Shown here: positions 48,036 through 60,074 of the stretch, piece by piece
How positions within the stretch are numbered: the stretch's first letter is position 1
Layout of the letters: every line of letters begins with the position of its first letter
NCBI GenBank assembly: GCA_907165065.1
Contig: OU015540.1
Coordinates: 3,766,001-3,830,000, forward strand
Reading direction: 5' to 3'
Source: Caprimulgus europaeus
Taxonomy: Eukaryota; Chordata; Aves; Caprimulgiformes; Caprimulgidae
DNA: 64,000 nucleotides
The notes under the pieces: model-generated
What the model was told of the DNA's origin: nothing
Databases searched by the model: none
Seen by the model: the letters and a program-made list of their open reading frames with translations, nothing else
Made by a program: the position numbers and the translations under genes

Positions 48036-50276
48036 GGGGAGCGGTGCTGGGGAGCCTGGAGGTCCCCAGGAGCATCACCCCCGGGCGAGGGCAGTGCTGC
48101 TGCCTCCGCAGTCCCCTGGGCACCTCTCCCTCCCAGCACGGTTAATCCAGACCCCAGCTAATCCCCTCGCAGGTCACTGGGAGCTCATTGCATTTTATTC
48201 ACTTCTCAAATGCATCCAGAATTAATTACAAAAACCCACCAGGAAATTCATCCTGTGGTGAAAGCGTTCGGCGTGTTCCCCGGGGTGTGCTGGCGGGGCG
48301 AGCTGGAGGGGCGGGGGAGAATCAGCCTTTTTTGTTTCTAAATGTTCATCTCTCGTTAAAAAAAAAAGGAGAAAAAGCCTTAATTAATGTAGCTGGTGTG
48401 GTCAGGAGGAAGACTCGGGTTGAGGGATCATGAGCCTGCAGCCGACCTCAGCTCGGCAAGGCCGCTTGGGTCCCATTTGCTGTCCAGGTTGTAAATATGA
48501 ACTGTTTGTGCCTATTTTACTCCTTCCCGTGGCTATAAGGAGCGAGAGGATCCCCTGCTCACTGCCCCAGCCGGGTACGAGCAATCTCTTGGTCTGCTGA
48601 CACATCTACAGACAACTGTGGTGCTTGAAACATCAGTTTTTTGGGATCCAAACTGGTTGTGCCTGGATTGCAGCAGGAGAAATGAGTTATGAGATGGTGC
48701 CATGTGTGGGTCTGTTCCCAGCACCTGGGAGGTTTGGTGGTTTGTCAGTGTTCCTGCTCGTGGTACTGGGATTCTGTGGGGACCCCCAGGTCCCAGGATG
48801 GATTTGGGGAGAAATTCTGTAAAAGGCAATCCAGGGTATCGTTGCTAGCCGAGCTGATGCAGCCCCAGGCAGGCTGTGCCTGGCCACGTTCCCCAGCGCT
48901 GGCACTGGTGCTGGGCTGGTTGTAATGGAAAGGGTGGGCTCGTCCCAGCGTGTCCCCGGGCGCTCGAGTTGATTGCAGGAATCGACCACATCGATCAGGC
49001 CAGTGGATCACACAGCACTGACAGCCCGGCGGGTTCGCCTGCACCTCGAGGCATGAGCTGGGCACCTCCACACTGCGGGGACGGGGTGTCACGGGGGGAT
49101 CTGCACCAGCTCCCCCACCACATTGCTGCCCCATGCGTGTCCCACTGCCAGCAAGGTGGTTTCATCCCCAGTGACGCATCCCATGTGGCTAAAAAATAGG
49201 ATGAGCTGCGTTGGGGGGTGGTTTGGGGCATGCTCCTGCAGTGCCATCTCTTTGGGGTGCTTAGGACTTGCCAAGAGGCTTCTCCACAATCCCATCCGCT
49301 GCCTGATGCAGCCCCACGTGCCATCACAGAGGGGTTGGGGGGAGCCCAGCAGCCTGACAGTGGTGCCACTGGGTTCCCTCACTATGTGTTCACCTGTACC
49401 AGGGAAGCCACCCACCTTGGGCCACTTCTCCCATGTCCACATCACTGCCCTCCCAGGCCAAGCTGAGTGTAGATTCATGACTCTACATCTGAGCCCTCCA
49501 GAAGGGATCAAAACAACTCCCCATTCCCCAGCAGCACTTGTCCCTTCAGAAGACTTGGCCAGCAAAACCCATCTGTGACCGTAGATAGCTCCGTGTCCCA
49601 GTGGATGTGCTGGGAAAATTGCTCCTTGGGCCATCTGCCCCCAGCAAGTGCCTTCCCTCAGCCTTCTCCAACGGGCTGCATGTTGGCTGTGTCCTCTCCC
49701 AACCCCAGGATAGGGGATGGAGGTTAAATCCACATCTCCCTGTGGTTTCCCTCAACCCCAGAAGAGCTGGTGCTCGAGAGGTCGGGAGACTGCTGCTGCG
49801 ATGTGCTGGGCAGTGGTCCATCTGGCACGGGCAATGTGAACTGGTGGAGCTGCTTTCAGATGTACCTTTATTAATATCTCTGTGCTAAGGGGAGCAGCTT
49901 GGCCTCTCTGCTTTCCCCTCCAGCAACCTGACCCCACTCTGACAGCAGAGCTCATAAGAAAAGTGACTGGGAGAGACTCCAGTGCTACTCAAGGTTTTCC
50001 ATCCACTGGTGGTGGTGTGGGCCCCACAAATGCCACCTCTCCCCAGCAAGGTTTGCTCAGTTGCTTTGTAGTACAAAAGAACAAACTCTAAGACCTTCTT
50101 CCTTCCTCGTGTGTGGTTTTTGGGAACAGCCTCCTCATAGGAGGAAGAGTTAAGGCAGTGGAGCGGGGTCCTCGCTCCACATGCAGCCACCCACCCCATC
50201 AGACCCATGGCCAAATGCTCCCTTGGGTCCCTTTACCACGAGAGGTAACGGTTGTGTCTTTGTTTTGTCATTGCAG

Positions 50277-50434
50277 AACCTCTCACGGAATCCACGTGGT
50301 GACGTGGCAACCAAGACGTGGAAGCTTGGGACTTCTCTTCCATCACAACAGAATTTGGGGGGTGGGCAGGGGTGGGTCAGGGGGACGCCGGGAGTGGCAA
50401 GACCCTTCACCTTCACTGTGGGTTTGGCTCAGGG
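50277..50434 (+). other. KCNJ12: 5' UTR part of the KCNJ12 terminal exon, with its splice acceptor
   Basis: A T-rich tract at about 50250-50274 ends in TTGCAG at 50271-50276, a good 3' splice site. The following 158 bases up to the start codon contain no ATG. They contain an in-frame TGA at 50300-50302, so no N-terminal extension can enter from an upstream exon in this frame. Kir2 family genes are known to keep the whole coding sequence in the last exon behind non-coding 5' exons, which fits this arrangement. Confidence 0.75.
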
Positions 50435-51724
50435 ATGACTGCAGGTAGAGTCAACCCTTACAGCATCGTGTCCTCCGAGGAAGACGGGCTGAGGTTGACC
50501 ACCATGCCAGGTATCAACGGTTTTGGCAATGGGAAAATCCACACCAGGAGGAAATGCAGGAACAGATTTGTGAAGAAGAATGGTCAGTGCAATGTGGAGT
50601 TCACCAACATGGATGACAAGCCACAGAGGTACATTGCAGACATGTTCACCACGTGCGTTGACATCCGCTGGAGGTATATGCTGTTGCTCTTTTCCATGGC
50701 ATTTCTGGTGTCCTGGTTATTGTTTGGGCTGATTTTTTGGCTAATTGCACTCATTCATGGAGACCTAGAAAACCCAGGTGGAGACGATACCTTCAAGCCT
50801 TGCGTTCTGCAGGTCAATGGCTTTGTGGCTGCTTTTCTGTTCTCCATCGAGACCCAAACGACTATTGGCTACGGCTTCCGCTGTGTGACAGAGGAGTGCC
50901 CGCTCGCCGTCTTCATGGTGGTGGTTCAGTCCATCGTGGGGTGTATAATTGACTCTTTCATGATTGGTGCAATAATGGCAAAGATGGCCAGGCCCAAAAA
51001 AAGGGCCCAGACTTTACTTTTCAGCCATAACGCAGTCGTGGCAATGAGAGATGGAAAACTCTGCCTCATGTGGAGAGTTGGAAACCTCCGGAAAAGCCAC
51101 ATAGTAGAAGCCCACGTACGAGCTCAGCTAATCAAGCCCAGGATCACAGAAGAAGGGGAGTACATCCCGCTCGACCAAATAGACATCGACGTGGGGTTTG
51201 ATAAAGGCTTGGACCGTATCTTCTTGGTGTCTCCCATCACCATCCTCCACGAGATCAACGAAGACAGCCCCTTGTTTGGGATCAGCCGCCAGGACTTGGA
51301 GACAGATGACTTTGAGATTGTGGTCATCCTGGAAGGCATGGTAGAAGCCACCGCTATGACGACACAAGCTCGGAGCTCCTACTTAGCCAGTGAGATCCTC
51401 TGGGGCCACCGCTTCGAGCCTGTCTTGTTTGAGGAGAAAAACCAGTACAAAGTAGACTATTCCCACTTCCACAAAACCTACGAGGTCCCATCCACCCCCC
51501 GTTGCAGCGCCAAGGACTTGGTGGAGAACAAATTCCTGCTGCCCAGCACTAACTCCTTCTGCTACGAGAACGAGCTGGCCTTCATGAGCCGCGACGAAGA
51601 AGAGGAAGACGATGACAGCCGGGGTTTGGAGGACCTGAGCCCGGACAACAGGCACGAGTTTGACAGGATTCAAGCCACGATAGCGTTGGATCAGCGGTCG
51701 TACAGGAGGGAGTCGGAAATATGA
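50435..51724 (+). CDS. KCNJ12: Inward-rectifier potassium channel Kir2.2, complete single-exon coding sequence
   Basis: This encodes a 429-residue subunit of the tetrameric strong inward rectifier that sets the resting potential in heart, skeletal muscle and neurons. Visible in order: a basic N-terminus; the slide-helix RWR at 78-80; M1 at about 82-106; a turret with C123, which pairs with C155 in the family; a pore helix; the TIGYG selectivity filter at 143-147; M2 at about 156-184 with rectification residue D173; and PIP2-contact residues K183, R186, K188 and K189. The cytoplasmic pore acids E225 and E300 are also present. The tail has the ER-export motif FCYENE (375-380), an acidic run (387-394) and a C-terminal PDZ ligand RRESEI. 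Length fits the family (human about 433). The start is the first ATG in the exon. The frame stays open upstream to a non-ATG codon, but a TGA at 50300-50302 closes it. Paralogues Kir2.1 and Kir2.3 are less likely because the N-terminus and tail are Kir2.2-like. Confidence 0.98.
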   Translation: MTAGRVNPYSIVSSEEDGLRLTTMPGINGFGNGKIHTRRKCRNRFVKKNGQCNVEFTNMDDKPQRYIADMFTTCVDIRWRYMLLLFSMAFLVSWLLFGLIFWLIALIHGDLENPGGDDTFKPCVLQVNGFVAAFLFSIETQTTIGYGFRCVTEECPLAVFMVVVQSIVGCIIDSFMIGAIMAKMARPKKRAQTLLFSHNAVVAMRDGKLCLMWRVGNLRKSHIVEAHVRAQLIKPRITEEGEYIPLDQIDIDVGFDKGLDRIFLVSPITILHEINEDSPLFGISRQDLETDDFEIVVILEGMVEATAMTTQARSSYLASEILWGHRFEPVLFEEKNQYKVDYSHFHKTYEVPSTPRCSAKDLVENKFLLPSTNSFCYENELAFMSRDEEEEDDDSRGLEDLSPDNRHEFDRIQATIALDQRSYRRESEI

Positions 51725-52390
51725 CTCTTGGTCCTTCCGTTGACTTTGCTGAGGGTATTTTTTTTCCTCCTCTAATCTCTTCCCCTACAACCCGCTCAAA
51801 ATTATGCAGAACAATGCAAGTGCCATAGGAATGCTTGAGAAATTAGTCTCGTTCATAGTCTTCAGTTTCATCGCAATAACCACTGAGCGGTCTGCAGGAG
51901 GGGACGGCGGCAGCCCACGGCGCGTCTCCCGCGCCCGGCACCCGCAGCGGGGCTGAGGGCTCTGGGGAGGGGACGGACGGAGGGAGGACAGATGGGCAGA
52001 TGGAGAGAGGAAGGGCCGTGGGGTGCAGGTAGGCACTCACCCCACGTGGCCCCGTGGGGCTTTGCTCTCCCCACGGGGAAAACGCCAGCGTTTTCTTGGA
52101 GCTGAGCACTGCGAGATCCAAAAAGAGGAAATATCAGGAAAAAAGTCTTTCTCTAGCTCTTTCTTTCTTTCTTTTTTTTTTTCCTTTTGTTTTTTTTTAA
52201 CTGAGCAGCAACAACAACAACAAAATTTGCTCCTTCTGGCAGGTGGCTCGATTCAGTTGCACAAGAACAACACTTGAAATCACATGCAACATTAACGTAT
52301 TTCTTTTTAATTTGGGGGGAAAAGTTGGGGAGGGAAGGGGAGGGAGGTGAGAGGGTTTTTAATTTTTACACCGTACCATTTGGGAGACTG

Positions 52391-52457
52391 TTTACCAAAA
52401 TAATATTAATAATAATATTAATAATATTAATAATAACAATAATAATAATAATATTAA
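52391..52457 (+). repeat. (AAT)n-type microsatellite in the 3' UTR
   Basis: Irregular AAT/ATT units with one AAC interruption. It lies about 0.7 kb after the Kir2.2 stop codon. Confidence 0.9.
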
Positions 52458-54283
52458 ATTTGAAAGAAGTGATTCAGTATTTTTAAAAATGAACAAGGGT
52501 GTGACTAAGCCACTGGGGTCCTTTGAGGGGGTGACTTGCTGGGCAGATGCAAGAGCTATAAGTCAAGACTGCATTGAATTTTGGGGTGGGGTTTTTTTTT
52601 CCCCACTGGCATGGCTTGGTAGACAGAAACCAGACGTAAGTGGTTGGAGGTCCGTGGCAGTGAAAGCAAGTAGCGTAAGAGGAAAAGCCAGACTGTGATA
52701 GAAAGAAGCATTGCAAACACAGTAATTAGCCAATTTCTGGAAATATTGATCTTTGAGGTGGAAATTGGGTCTGGGGTATCAGCTGCTGGAGTGCTGGGTC
52801 TCCTTCAACATCTCCAATGGGAAATTCATAAGTTCACCATAACTAGGACAAAATAGGTAAAAGCACAAAAAAAGAGAGTCGAAACCTCTTAAATTTGAGC
52901 ATTTCCCCACCCTTCCAACCAATTTGGTGTTTTCTCCCTTGAAAAATCACTTTAAAATGTGATAATCAACATGCAAGTCATCTGGTTGGGTTGCACTTGT
53001 CCTAACACAGGAGCCGTCACCGTGCTGGGCTGGGCTTTATGAATTCCCCGTTCACTGGAGAGTCCTTCTCCAGAGGCAGATGCTTTTCCCAAAACAACAG
53101 ATGCCAGGCGAGAAAACCACCCTGTCTCGTGCTCCAACCCGTCCCCGCGTCCCAGCCTCAAGGTGGATTGTGCCTTAGAGATGAAAACTCATCCTGCACC
53201 CCATCCCTCCTCCCCAGCACCCCACTTCCATCCTCCCCTTGGGGTGACGTCTCCTTCGCTCTGTCCCCGCGGCAGCGCCCGTGTCCCACCGTCTGCTGGG
53301 GTTTAGGCTGGCCTTGGTGGCACGCTGGTTCAGCTTTTGCTACGGCACAGGGCCAACCACCCTGCACATGGGAAACCTTCCCTCCCGCCCTGCTCCCCGC
53401 CTGGCGCAGAGGGAAGGAGCCGGGCAGACTCAGGTTGTGGGTCCCTTCATCCCGGTTGTGCTGTTATTGGTGCTCTGGGAGCCAAAATCTGGCTCCCTGC
53501 TCCCCGTGGGCATGGGAAAGGCTCTGGTACCTGTGGGCATCCTGCACCCCACCCTGGGTGCGGAGCCCCAGCAGCACCCAGCCTTGGGGAGAAGGGGTTG
53601 AGAGCGGGGTGTCTCAGCTGTGATGGGCTCCCGGTGCTTTTCTCCCCGCTGCCCACATCAGGGAAGCCGTGTCCCACGTTATAACTTGCCATGGCATGTC
53701 CAAACATCGGTGGCAGAGGCAGGACTTCTCCTACATCCCCATCTCCTTCTGGCAAAGGGATCGGCAGAGCGGCCACCCCGGTGTCCCCTCACTGCCCTGT
53801 GCCCCTCCAGCATCACCTCTCACCGGCTAGCCATGGGACAGGGACTGGGACGTCGTCTCCACAGATGATGTTCCCACCAGTGTCCATCACCACCACCCCA
53901 TGCTGCCCACCAAGGGGCTGCTCTAGGTTTGGCTTCCTCTAAAAACCAGCCACTGGGAGAAAACATCCCCAGCACTGGGAGGGAACTGGTCATTTCATCA
54001 CTGAGTGCCCCAAACGGGCTGTCCCCAAAAGCGGGGACACGGAGGGAGGTGCCATCAGGATCTGGCCACAACGTTTGTGTTTTTTAAGGCAGTAAATGCA
54101 GATGCCATCCCATCGCTGGTCCTTTGCTCCCAGGGGGGATGGTTTTGTCACCCACTTTTTGCTCCATGGCATCTAGGGGGGGTGGGAAGGATGGAGGAGA
54201 GGGGGGAGCAGAGAGATTTTGTGTGAGCACTACTTATTTATTTTCTTTTTTTAAATGCTTTTAAGTGGTTTTAGGTTCTTTTG

Positions 54284-54289
54284 AATAAA
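54284..54289 (+). terminator. KCNJ12: Candidate proximal polyadenylation signal AATAAA
   Basis: AATAAA lies in an AT-rich stretch and is followed within 10 bases by a genomic run of 11 A, then a TG-rich segment (GCTGCTGTAGG). It could give a 3' UTR of about 2.6 kb. The A-run would also prime oligo-dT falsely, so cDNA ends here need care. Confidence 0.35.
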
Positions 54290-56297
54290 TAATAATTAAA
54301 AAAAAAAAGGTGCACATCTTGCTGCTGTAGGGTTCTCAGAGGGTTAATTTCTTTATAAATATATATATATATCTCACAGTAAATATTTGTATAAAAACAA
54401 AGAGAAATAGAGATGTCTTTAAGTAAATTATTGCTTTTAAAGAAACTTCTATGATTGTACAGTGTTACCTGGGAGAATAGAATAATATATACAGATGTAT
54501 TTTTAAATTGCTGAGTAGGAGGATGTGAACTGGGCTGGGGAGTGCCCGTGTCCCACAGGGTGGGGGGGGTTTGGACCCTCCCCAGCCCCTGTTCACGCAC
54601 CCCCTTTCCCTGAACCCCACTAGTGAGGATCCAGCTCTGGTGACTCGTCGTATATATACTGTATAGTCCTCGTCCTGGCCATGGACCACGCCGGTACATA
54701 GTGTATAAATCTTATTTTTGCCTACCTGTGAGTGCTCTGAGCTACTGGTCTTTTTTTCCTGCCATCAGGGAGCACGGGGAAGGCTGCCCAGGGGTAGTTA
54801 GAATCACGTGAATTGTCAAAGAAAGGGGGAAAAAAGAAAACAAAAGTGGAAAAAAGCCAAAAAAAGTGGTGTTTGCTTGGTGCTTGGGTTCCCCAGAGGG
54901 GCTGGAAATGCACTGGGATGCTCTTGGGGTGGGGGTTATGGTGTTGGTCATGGAAGGGATGGAGTGGGATCCTGGTGGGAAGGGGCTCGGAGCTGAGCGA
55001 GGGGACGTTCCCCCCCAAAACAGCCGCTGGCCATTTCCTCCGAGGCGAGGTCGCCCCATCCATGGAGTTAACTCCAGTGTTACACTTGATCCTTGGAGGA
55101 TGGTGGGAGTCTGAGAAAGGAAAGAGCCGCTAATCCTCTTGGCCAGCATCCCGCAGGGATTGCCCTCGGCTCAGGGCAGCTCCGGCAGCAGCACCAGCCC
55201 TGACCGGGGAACATGGATTGGGGACCAGACCCACTGCTGCTCCCACTGGGCTTCACCCCACAAAGATGCAGCAGTGAGAGCAGAAACCAACCCCAAACCA
55301 CTGTCTGGAAAGAGCATCCTCTGTCCCCCAGAGGTGTGACATGTCCCCTCTCGGCCGGGCAGCGTGTCCCCAGGGCTGGAGCCGTCGGGACAGCCTTAGC
55401 TCCTCATCACCCAGGGTAGGGCACTTGGTCTGGGAGGGCTGGGACAATCACTTAGCGCTCGACCTTTCGCGATTCGGTGCCTGCTTGACCTTCAAACCTT
55501 TTGTAGGAGATGAATTCAGAGCCACCTTTTCTATCTTTAATAAGGCAGAACAAATACGTTTATTTTTAAACCTTCCTGCTCTTTCCTTTCCTCTCGTGCT
55601 GACAACCAAAAAGAGTCCCCAGTGTCCCCCCCTTCCATCCCCATTTCTTGCACGTCAAAACGAGTGTGTGGCAGCTCCGGCTGGATCCTGCTCTCCCACC
55701 CCCCTAATTCAGGGATGCTGCCATGGGGGGGTTGGTGTAGGGCAGGATACGGCCATGTTATGAGCAGGGAGGGGACATGGGACAGTGCCCAACCCGATGC
55801 CATCTATCACCTCACTGAACCCCAGCACCCACCAGCCATGCACATCTGTCCCATTGCCCCCTCTCAGGGGCATCATCCTTCCTCCATCCTCCACCACCCC
55901 CAAAACACACCCTGGTGCTCCCCCAGCCTTGGCCCCACACAGCTTTTGGGACCGAGACCTGGCACCAGTTCACATGGGCAGGTTGGCAACTGGGAGCACT
56001 GGTTTCCCAGGGGTAAAGCCCCAAGTCTGTTGGCTGGGGTGACACAGTGACGTGCAGCGATAGAGAAGCTGATGGATGCAGTGACAGTATCTGTACCTTT
56101 TCCACCTCCAGTGTTTTCTCTGTCTCATTGCACATATATTTGCCATATATGTGACAATGTATATATATATTTGTAAAATGTATTTCAGATGACAAAACTG
56201 GCCAATTTTATGTTATTTTAAATATATTATATATATATATTATATATAAGAGTCTCCAAAAGATATAAATAGACTAGAGAAAATAATATAAATATGT

Positions 56298-56303
56298 AAT
56301 AAA
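56298..56303 (+). terminator. KCNJ12: Candidate distal polyadenylation signal AATAAA
   Basis: AATAAA is followed about 23 bases later by a CA cleavage-type dinucleotide (56325-56326), then a GT-rich element (GCGTCGTGCTGT). This is the classic layout of a vertebrate poly(A) site. The preceding 200 bases are AT-rich with TATATA tracts, as in many long 3' UTR ends. Confidence 0.55.
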
Positions 56304-57339
56304 TGTATTTTGATCTATTTAAAACATCTTGCGTCGTGCTGTATAATTTAACCATCACAGGGAATTCTCTGCTTGTAGCAAACTTCAAACATGGTTTTGA
56401 GGCTGTTGGTTGTCACACATATAAAATATCCAGGCAGCAAACTTTGAGCAAGACTTGGGGGCAGCAGGACAAACCCAGATGGTTTTTAGGAGCCTTTTAG
56501 CAAATGTCCATCCTGCTGCCTCTAGGTCGGAGCAGAAAGTCTAAATCGGAATTTTCCTTGTTATCCCACAGGAGAGGGTGATTTTTCCTCGCTGTTTGGG
56601 GAGGGGCTGCAGGGATGCTGGGCAGGATGGAGGGGGCTGCAGGATCCCCCCCTTCCCTGTGGTGATGCTCTGCTGCATCACCCTGATGGGCTTTGGCCAG
56701 GGGACCGGATCACAGTGGCTCAGCCAAGTGTGGAGAGCCTGGAGATGGGAAAATGTGTCTGGAGCAGAGGTAGAAAGAGCCCGGTCATCCGAGACTGACC
56801 CAACAAATCTTCCCAGAGCGACCTTGGTCGCCCTTGGGCTCCGTGAGGATCTATTTCCTACGGGCATCGCCTGCTCCGGGGACCTCAGGGGACACGGTGC
56901 TGTGGCCAAGTGACAGTTTAAATGTCTTTAATGGTACGTCACGGCCGAAGGAAAGCAGAGCAAATCCAGGGGATGCTATTTATGGAGAGGTTAATGGTCT
57001 GGTGGACACACAGCCCCTGGATCCACCACCCTGGATTTTCCTCTTGGTTTTTGCACCTGGCTGCTGCAGGCAATGAGTCTCATGTACCGAGGTAACCTGG
57101 AGAAATGATTCTTCATCATTTCTCAGGCTGGCCAGGGGTCTGAATCTGGGTTGGTGACTGGTGACCGATAGCTTCCACCCACTGATGATCAGTTGGGTCC
57201 CATTAGCTCCATCCCTTCACCCATAAGGGAGATTTTTTACTCATTAAAAATAAAAATAAATAAATAAATCACTGCCAGCTGCTCCCTCTAATCACCAAAG
57301 ATAGGGCCGGGGCTAAACACGATTTAGGAGGGCAGGCTG

Positions 57340-57675
57340 TTTAATTTCTCAAAGGGAGAGACTGAGAGGTGACTTGATTACAACATTTGTCACGAGGAGA
57401 ATACACTGGTACGGAGAGGTAACTCAATCGACCAGGGAAAGGCATAATAACCACCTCTTCCTGGAAGCTGAAGCCAGACAGATCTATCTTGGAAATAAGG
57501 AGAGATCTTTTAATAATGATTAGCTATTAGAACAAGCTACCAATCTCTGTCTCTTAATGTCTTTAAATCTGGTCCAGATGCTTTTCTGGAAGCTTTTTCC
57601 TTCAGGAGAAGAGCTGGGGTTCTTGGGGAAGGTAATGGCCTGTTCCAGGCAGGCAGGAGGTGAGATGAGATGAGA
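57340..57675 (+). mobile_element. Ancient CR1/L3-like LINE 3' relic
   Basis: The stretch follows the 3' region of an old amniote CR1/L3-type LINE: GAGGTGACTTGATTACAAC, then GGCATAATAACC, TTCCTGGAAGCTGAAGCCAG, CTTGGAAATAAGGAG, AACAAGCTACCA, and near the end TTCTTGGGGAAGGTAATGG. The order is preserved but divergence is high, far more than in the other CR1 copies here, so it predates them. Recognised from memory of the consensus; exact subfamily unknown. Confidence 0.6.
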
Positions 57676-58924
57676 AAACGTCCCTGCTCTCCTTCAAAAC
57701 ACAGGCTGGATCTTGGAAAGGAAAATGCCAAAGAGGACGTGGGGATGCTCATGCAGGGTCCTGCCAGCATCTCTCCTGGGGACAAGCACCGGCCCGGGCA
57801 GCAGCTCCCCAAAGCTCTCGTGCCTCAGGGTTTGCTTCGCCGTGCGGCAGTGACTCCTCACGCAGCCGTTTGCACTACAAACCCCATCGCTTCGTTTGTG
57901 GAAGCTTTTAATGATTGAGGAGCCGGCAGCTCCCCAGGGACAGCTTCCACTGCCTCCAGAATTCCTCCTCCTGTGGCTGCTCGTAGCAGAAATCCCCAGG
58001 GAGCCGAGCTGACGCTGGCACCTGCGGGAAATGTGCTACCAGGACGTTCGGTCCTTGCTTTACTTCCTCTCTGATCCTCCTCATCTTCAGGGGTTAGAGC
58101 TAAATTAAAGGGTGGTGGTGCCTGGGAGCAGTGGGATGGGGATGGCAGTGGCTGCCTCTGCAGGGGAGGACCTTGTAGACATGGTCAGGGTGGTTTGGTG
58201 TCGATGTGAGCTGAAGGGCTGAGGTTGGGGCTGTTCCTTAGCTGAAAACCTCCACTTCTACTCGAGATGTCATTAAATGCTAAAACCCCCTCTAAACTCA
58301 GCATTAACCAGCCCTCACTGATTGTCCTCCTGTCTCTTTCCCTTTGGCTTCAGGGGTCTCTCCATGCTCTGCTCGAGTTTCTGCCCTCCCCAAAGCAGGG
58401 TGTCCTTTCATCAGTGTGGATGGGTTTGGCTCAAACACACCACCACCAAAATCCAGGTGTGCCAACCCCTCCTGACTGGGCAGAGAGAGGGCAGAGGGTC
58501 CATGAGCCTCCACTAGCTCTGGATTCCCACGAGGATGGAGCTGGCATGGGTTTGCCACCCATCCCAGCACGTACACCAGCACAGGGCTTGCTGTGTCTGA
58601 CCATCCAAACCCCCGGTGCCAGGCAGGGAAGGCACCACATTGGTCTGACTCCCAACAAATCCTCCCCAGCAGGGCTGAGGTGATGCATCATATTTCAGAG
58701 GGGTGGAGGCAGAAATTTTGCCCCAGTTCCGCTGGAGATGCCACTCAGCCTGGATATTTCCTCCCTCCTGGCTGCTTCAAGATGCTCAGACCCTACAAAC
58801 CCCTCCCAATTTGTTCCCTTGCCCACCTGAATTGCCCCAGTGCCATCCTGGGTGGCCGGGAGCAGCTCGGGAGCAGCTCGGGTACGGCAGGGTGATACCC
58901 AGGGATGCTGGGCTGTCTCTGGGG

Positions 58925-58938
58925 GTAACCATAGTAAC
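58925..58938. promoter_or_regulatory. Exact RFX X-box motif
   Basis: GTAACCATAGTAAC fits the X-box GTNRCC-NN-RGYAAC at every position. X-boxes bind RFX factors, often in ciliary or neuronal genes. No transcript start is seen nearby, so it may be an enhancer site or chance. Confidence 0.25.
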
Positions 58939-60074
58939 GGAGCAGCATCCCTGCTCTCCTGCCAGCAATTGGCATTTTCATCCTGCATTAAGGTGGACCC
59001 TCTCCAACTCCTTTCTCCCCCTCCACCTGCCCTGAATGGCAACACCAAGAGCTCTCCCACCACGAGGTCAGCTCTCTGGCTCCTCGTGTCACATCCCACC
59101 CCATCCCATGCCGGGTTTCATCCTGCTGTTTGACGGGATATGGCCAGGGAACCATCCCCCAGCACCCTGGGGAGGCAGGGAAGGTGGCAGCTGGAGTTTG
59201 TCCTTAACATGGATTTATAAGTGTGAGTGGGACAAAATTAGGGGTTTCCTTACACTTGTAGTTAAAAGGTCACTGTCAAGGTTAAAAACCTTAAATATTA
59301 TTTTTTTTTAATTGCAAAAGACCTCTATTAGTAATAACATGCCAGCTTATTAACATGGATTGAATTTTTCAGCACTGAATGTAATTATCACCCGTGAAGT
59401 ACTTTGTTCACCTTTTGCATTCCTCCCCGCTGGGGGAAGGCAAACACATGAGTCAGCGTCCCTTTTTCTGTCAGTTTTAGGCAGTTTCAGTGACAAGCCG
59501 TCGTGAATCAGCACAACGCTGCAAAGTTCAGGTCGCAAATGCTCACCACGATGCTGCTCCCGGAGAAAAAGAGGGATTTAAAGGAGGTGCTGGAGGTGTC
59601 CATCCTGAACCTAGGTTTTGGGGGAAAAAAAAAAAAAAAGGAAAACAAATGAACGAGTCTGGAGTTAAACTGGTGGTGCTGCTCTAAGGGAAGATGTGCT
59701 GAAGGGTTTCTGATGGGATGTCAGGGTTGGGGATGGAGAGGGAAGAGGAAACGTGCCCGAATCTGCAGACCAACACCCCTTCCCCAGCCATCCCATCCTT
59801 CCCCTCCTCTTCCCCTGCAGCTGGCACATTGATTTTGGCAACACCTCATTAGCGTGTCATTAAGCCTTCCCCTCTTTGCCAGCGCAGCCTGATGACCCCA
59901 AGCAACACACTTGTTCCCCAGGATGTCCCCTTCCAGCTTCCCTGCTCACTGGGCTGCAGGGTTTGGGGTGGGGATGTCGGGCTCTTGGGGACAGTGTCCA
60001 AGGGGAGGTGACCCCAAAATCCCGTTATCTGGGGGCTGGCATCCCCGCCTGGTGGGCTGGCTGTCCCTTTGGGT

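Larger units (their letters stand above)
21423..50276 (+). other. KCNJ12: Presumed KCNJ12 intron(s)
   Basis: The interval lies between a strong donor at 21423 and the acceptor of the coding exon at 50276. It contains no convincing protein-coding exon on either strand. It holds microsatellites, minisatellites, one CR1 copy, candidate regulatory blocks and two candidate 5' UTR exons, each listed separately. If the first-exon call is wrong, part of this interval is intergenic instead. Confidence 0.45.
51725..56326 (+). other. KCNJ12: Putative long 3' UTR of KCNJ12
   Basis: No recognisable coding sequence follows the stop codon. The stretch is a patchwork of GC-rich and AT-rich blocks, and the AT-rich parts (52.3-52.5, 54.2-54.7 and 56.1-56.3 kb) look like 3' UTR. 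Seen inside it: an AAT microsatellite, a TGCTGCT match to the miR-15/16 family seed at 54320-54326, and a Pumilio-type TGTATATA at 56158-56165. Ending at the second polyadenylation signal gives about 4.6 kb, comparable to the several-kilobase 3' UTR of mammalian KCNJ12. The extent is inferred; a shorter form ending near 54.3 kb is equally possible. Confidence 0.55.

Noticed and set aside
47132..48139. 335-codon minus-strand open frame rich in Phe, Ser and Leu
   Set aside because: It is wholly the translation of the polypurine tract and GGAA microsatellite; there is no domain or gene context.
50318..50434. 39-codon N-terminal extension in frame with Kir2.2
   Set aside because: The first codon is GTG, not ATG; there is no in-frame ATG before 50435, and a TGA at 50300-50302 closes the frame. 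The 429-residue form matches the family.
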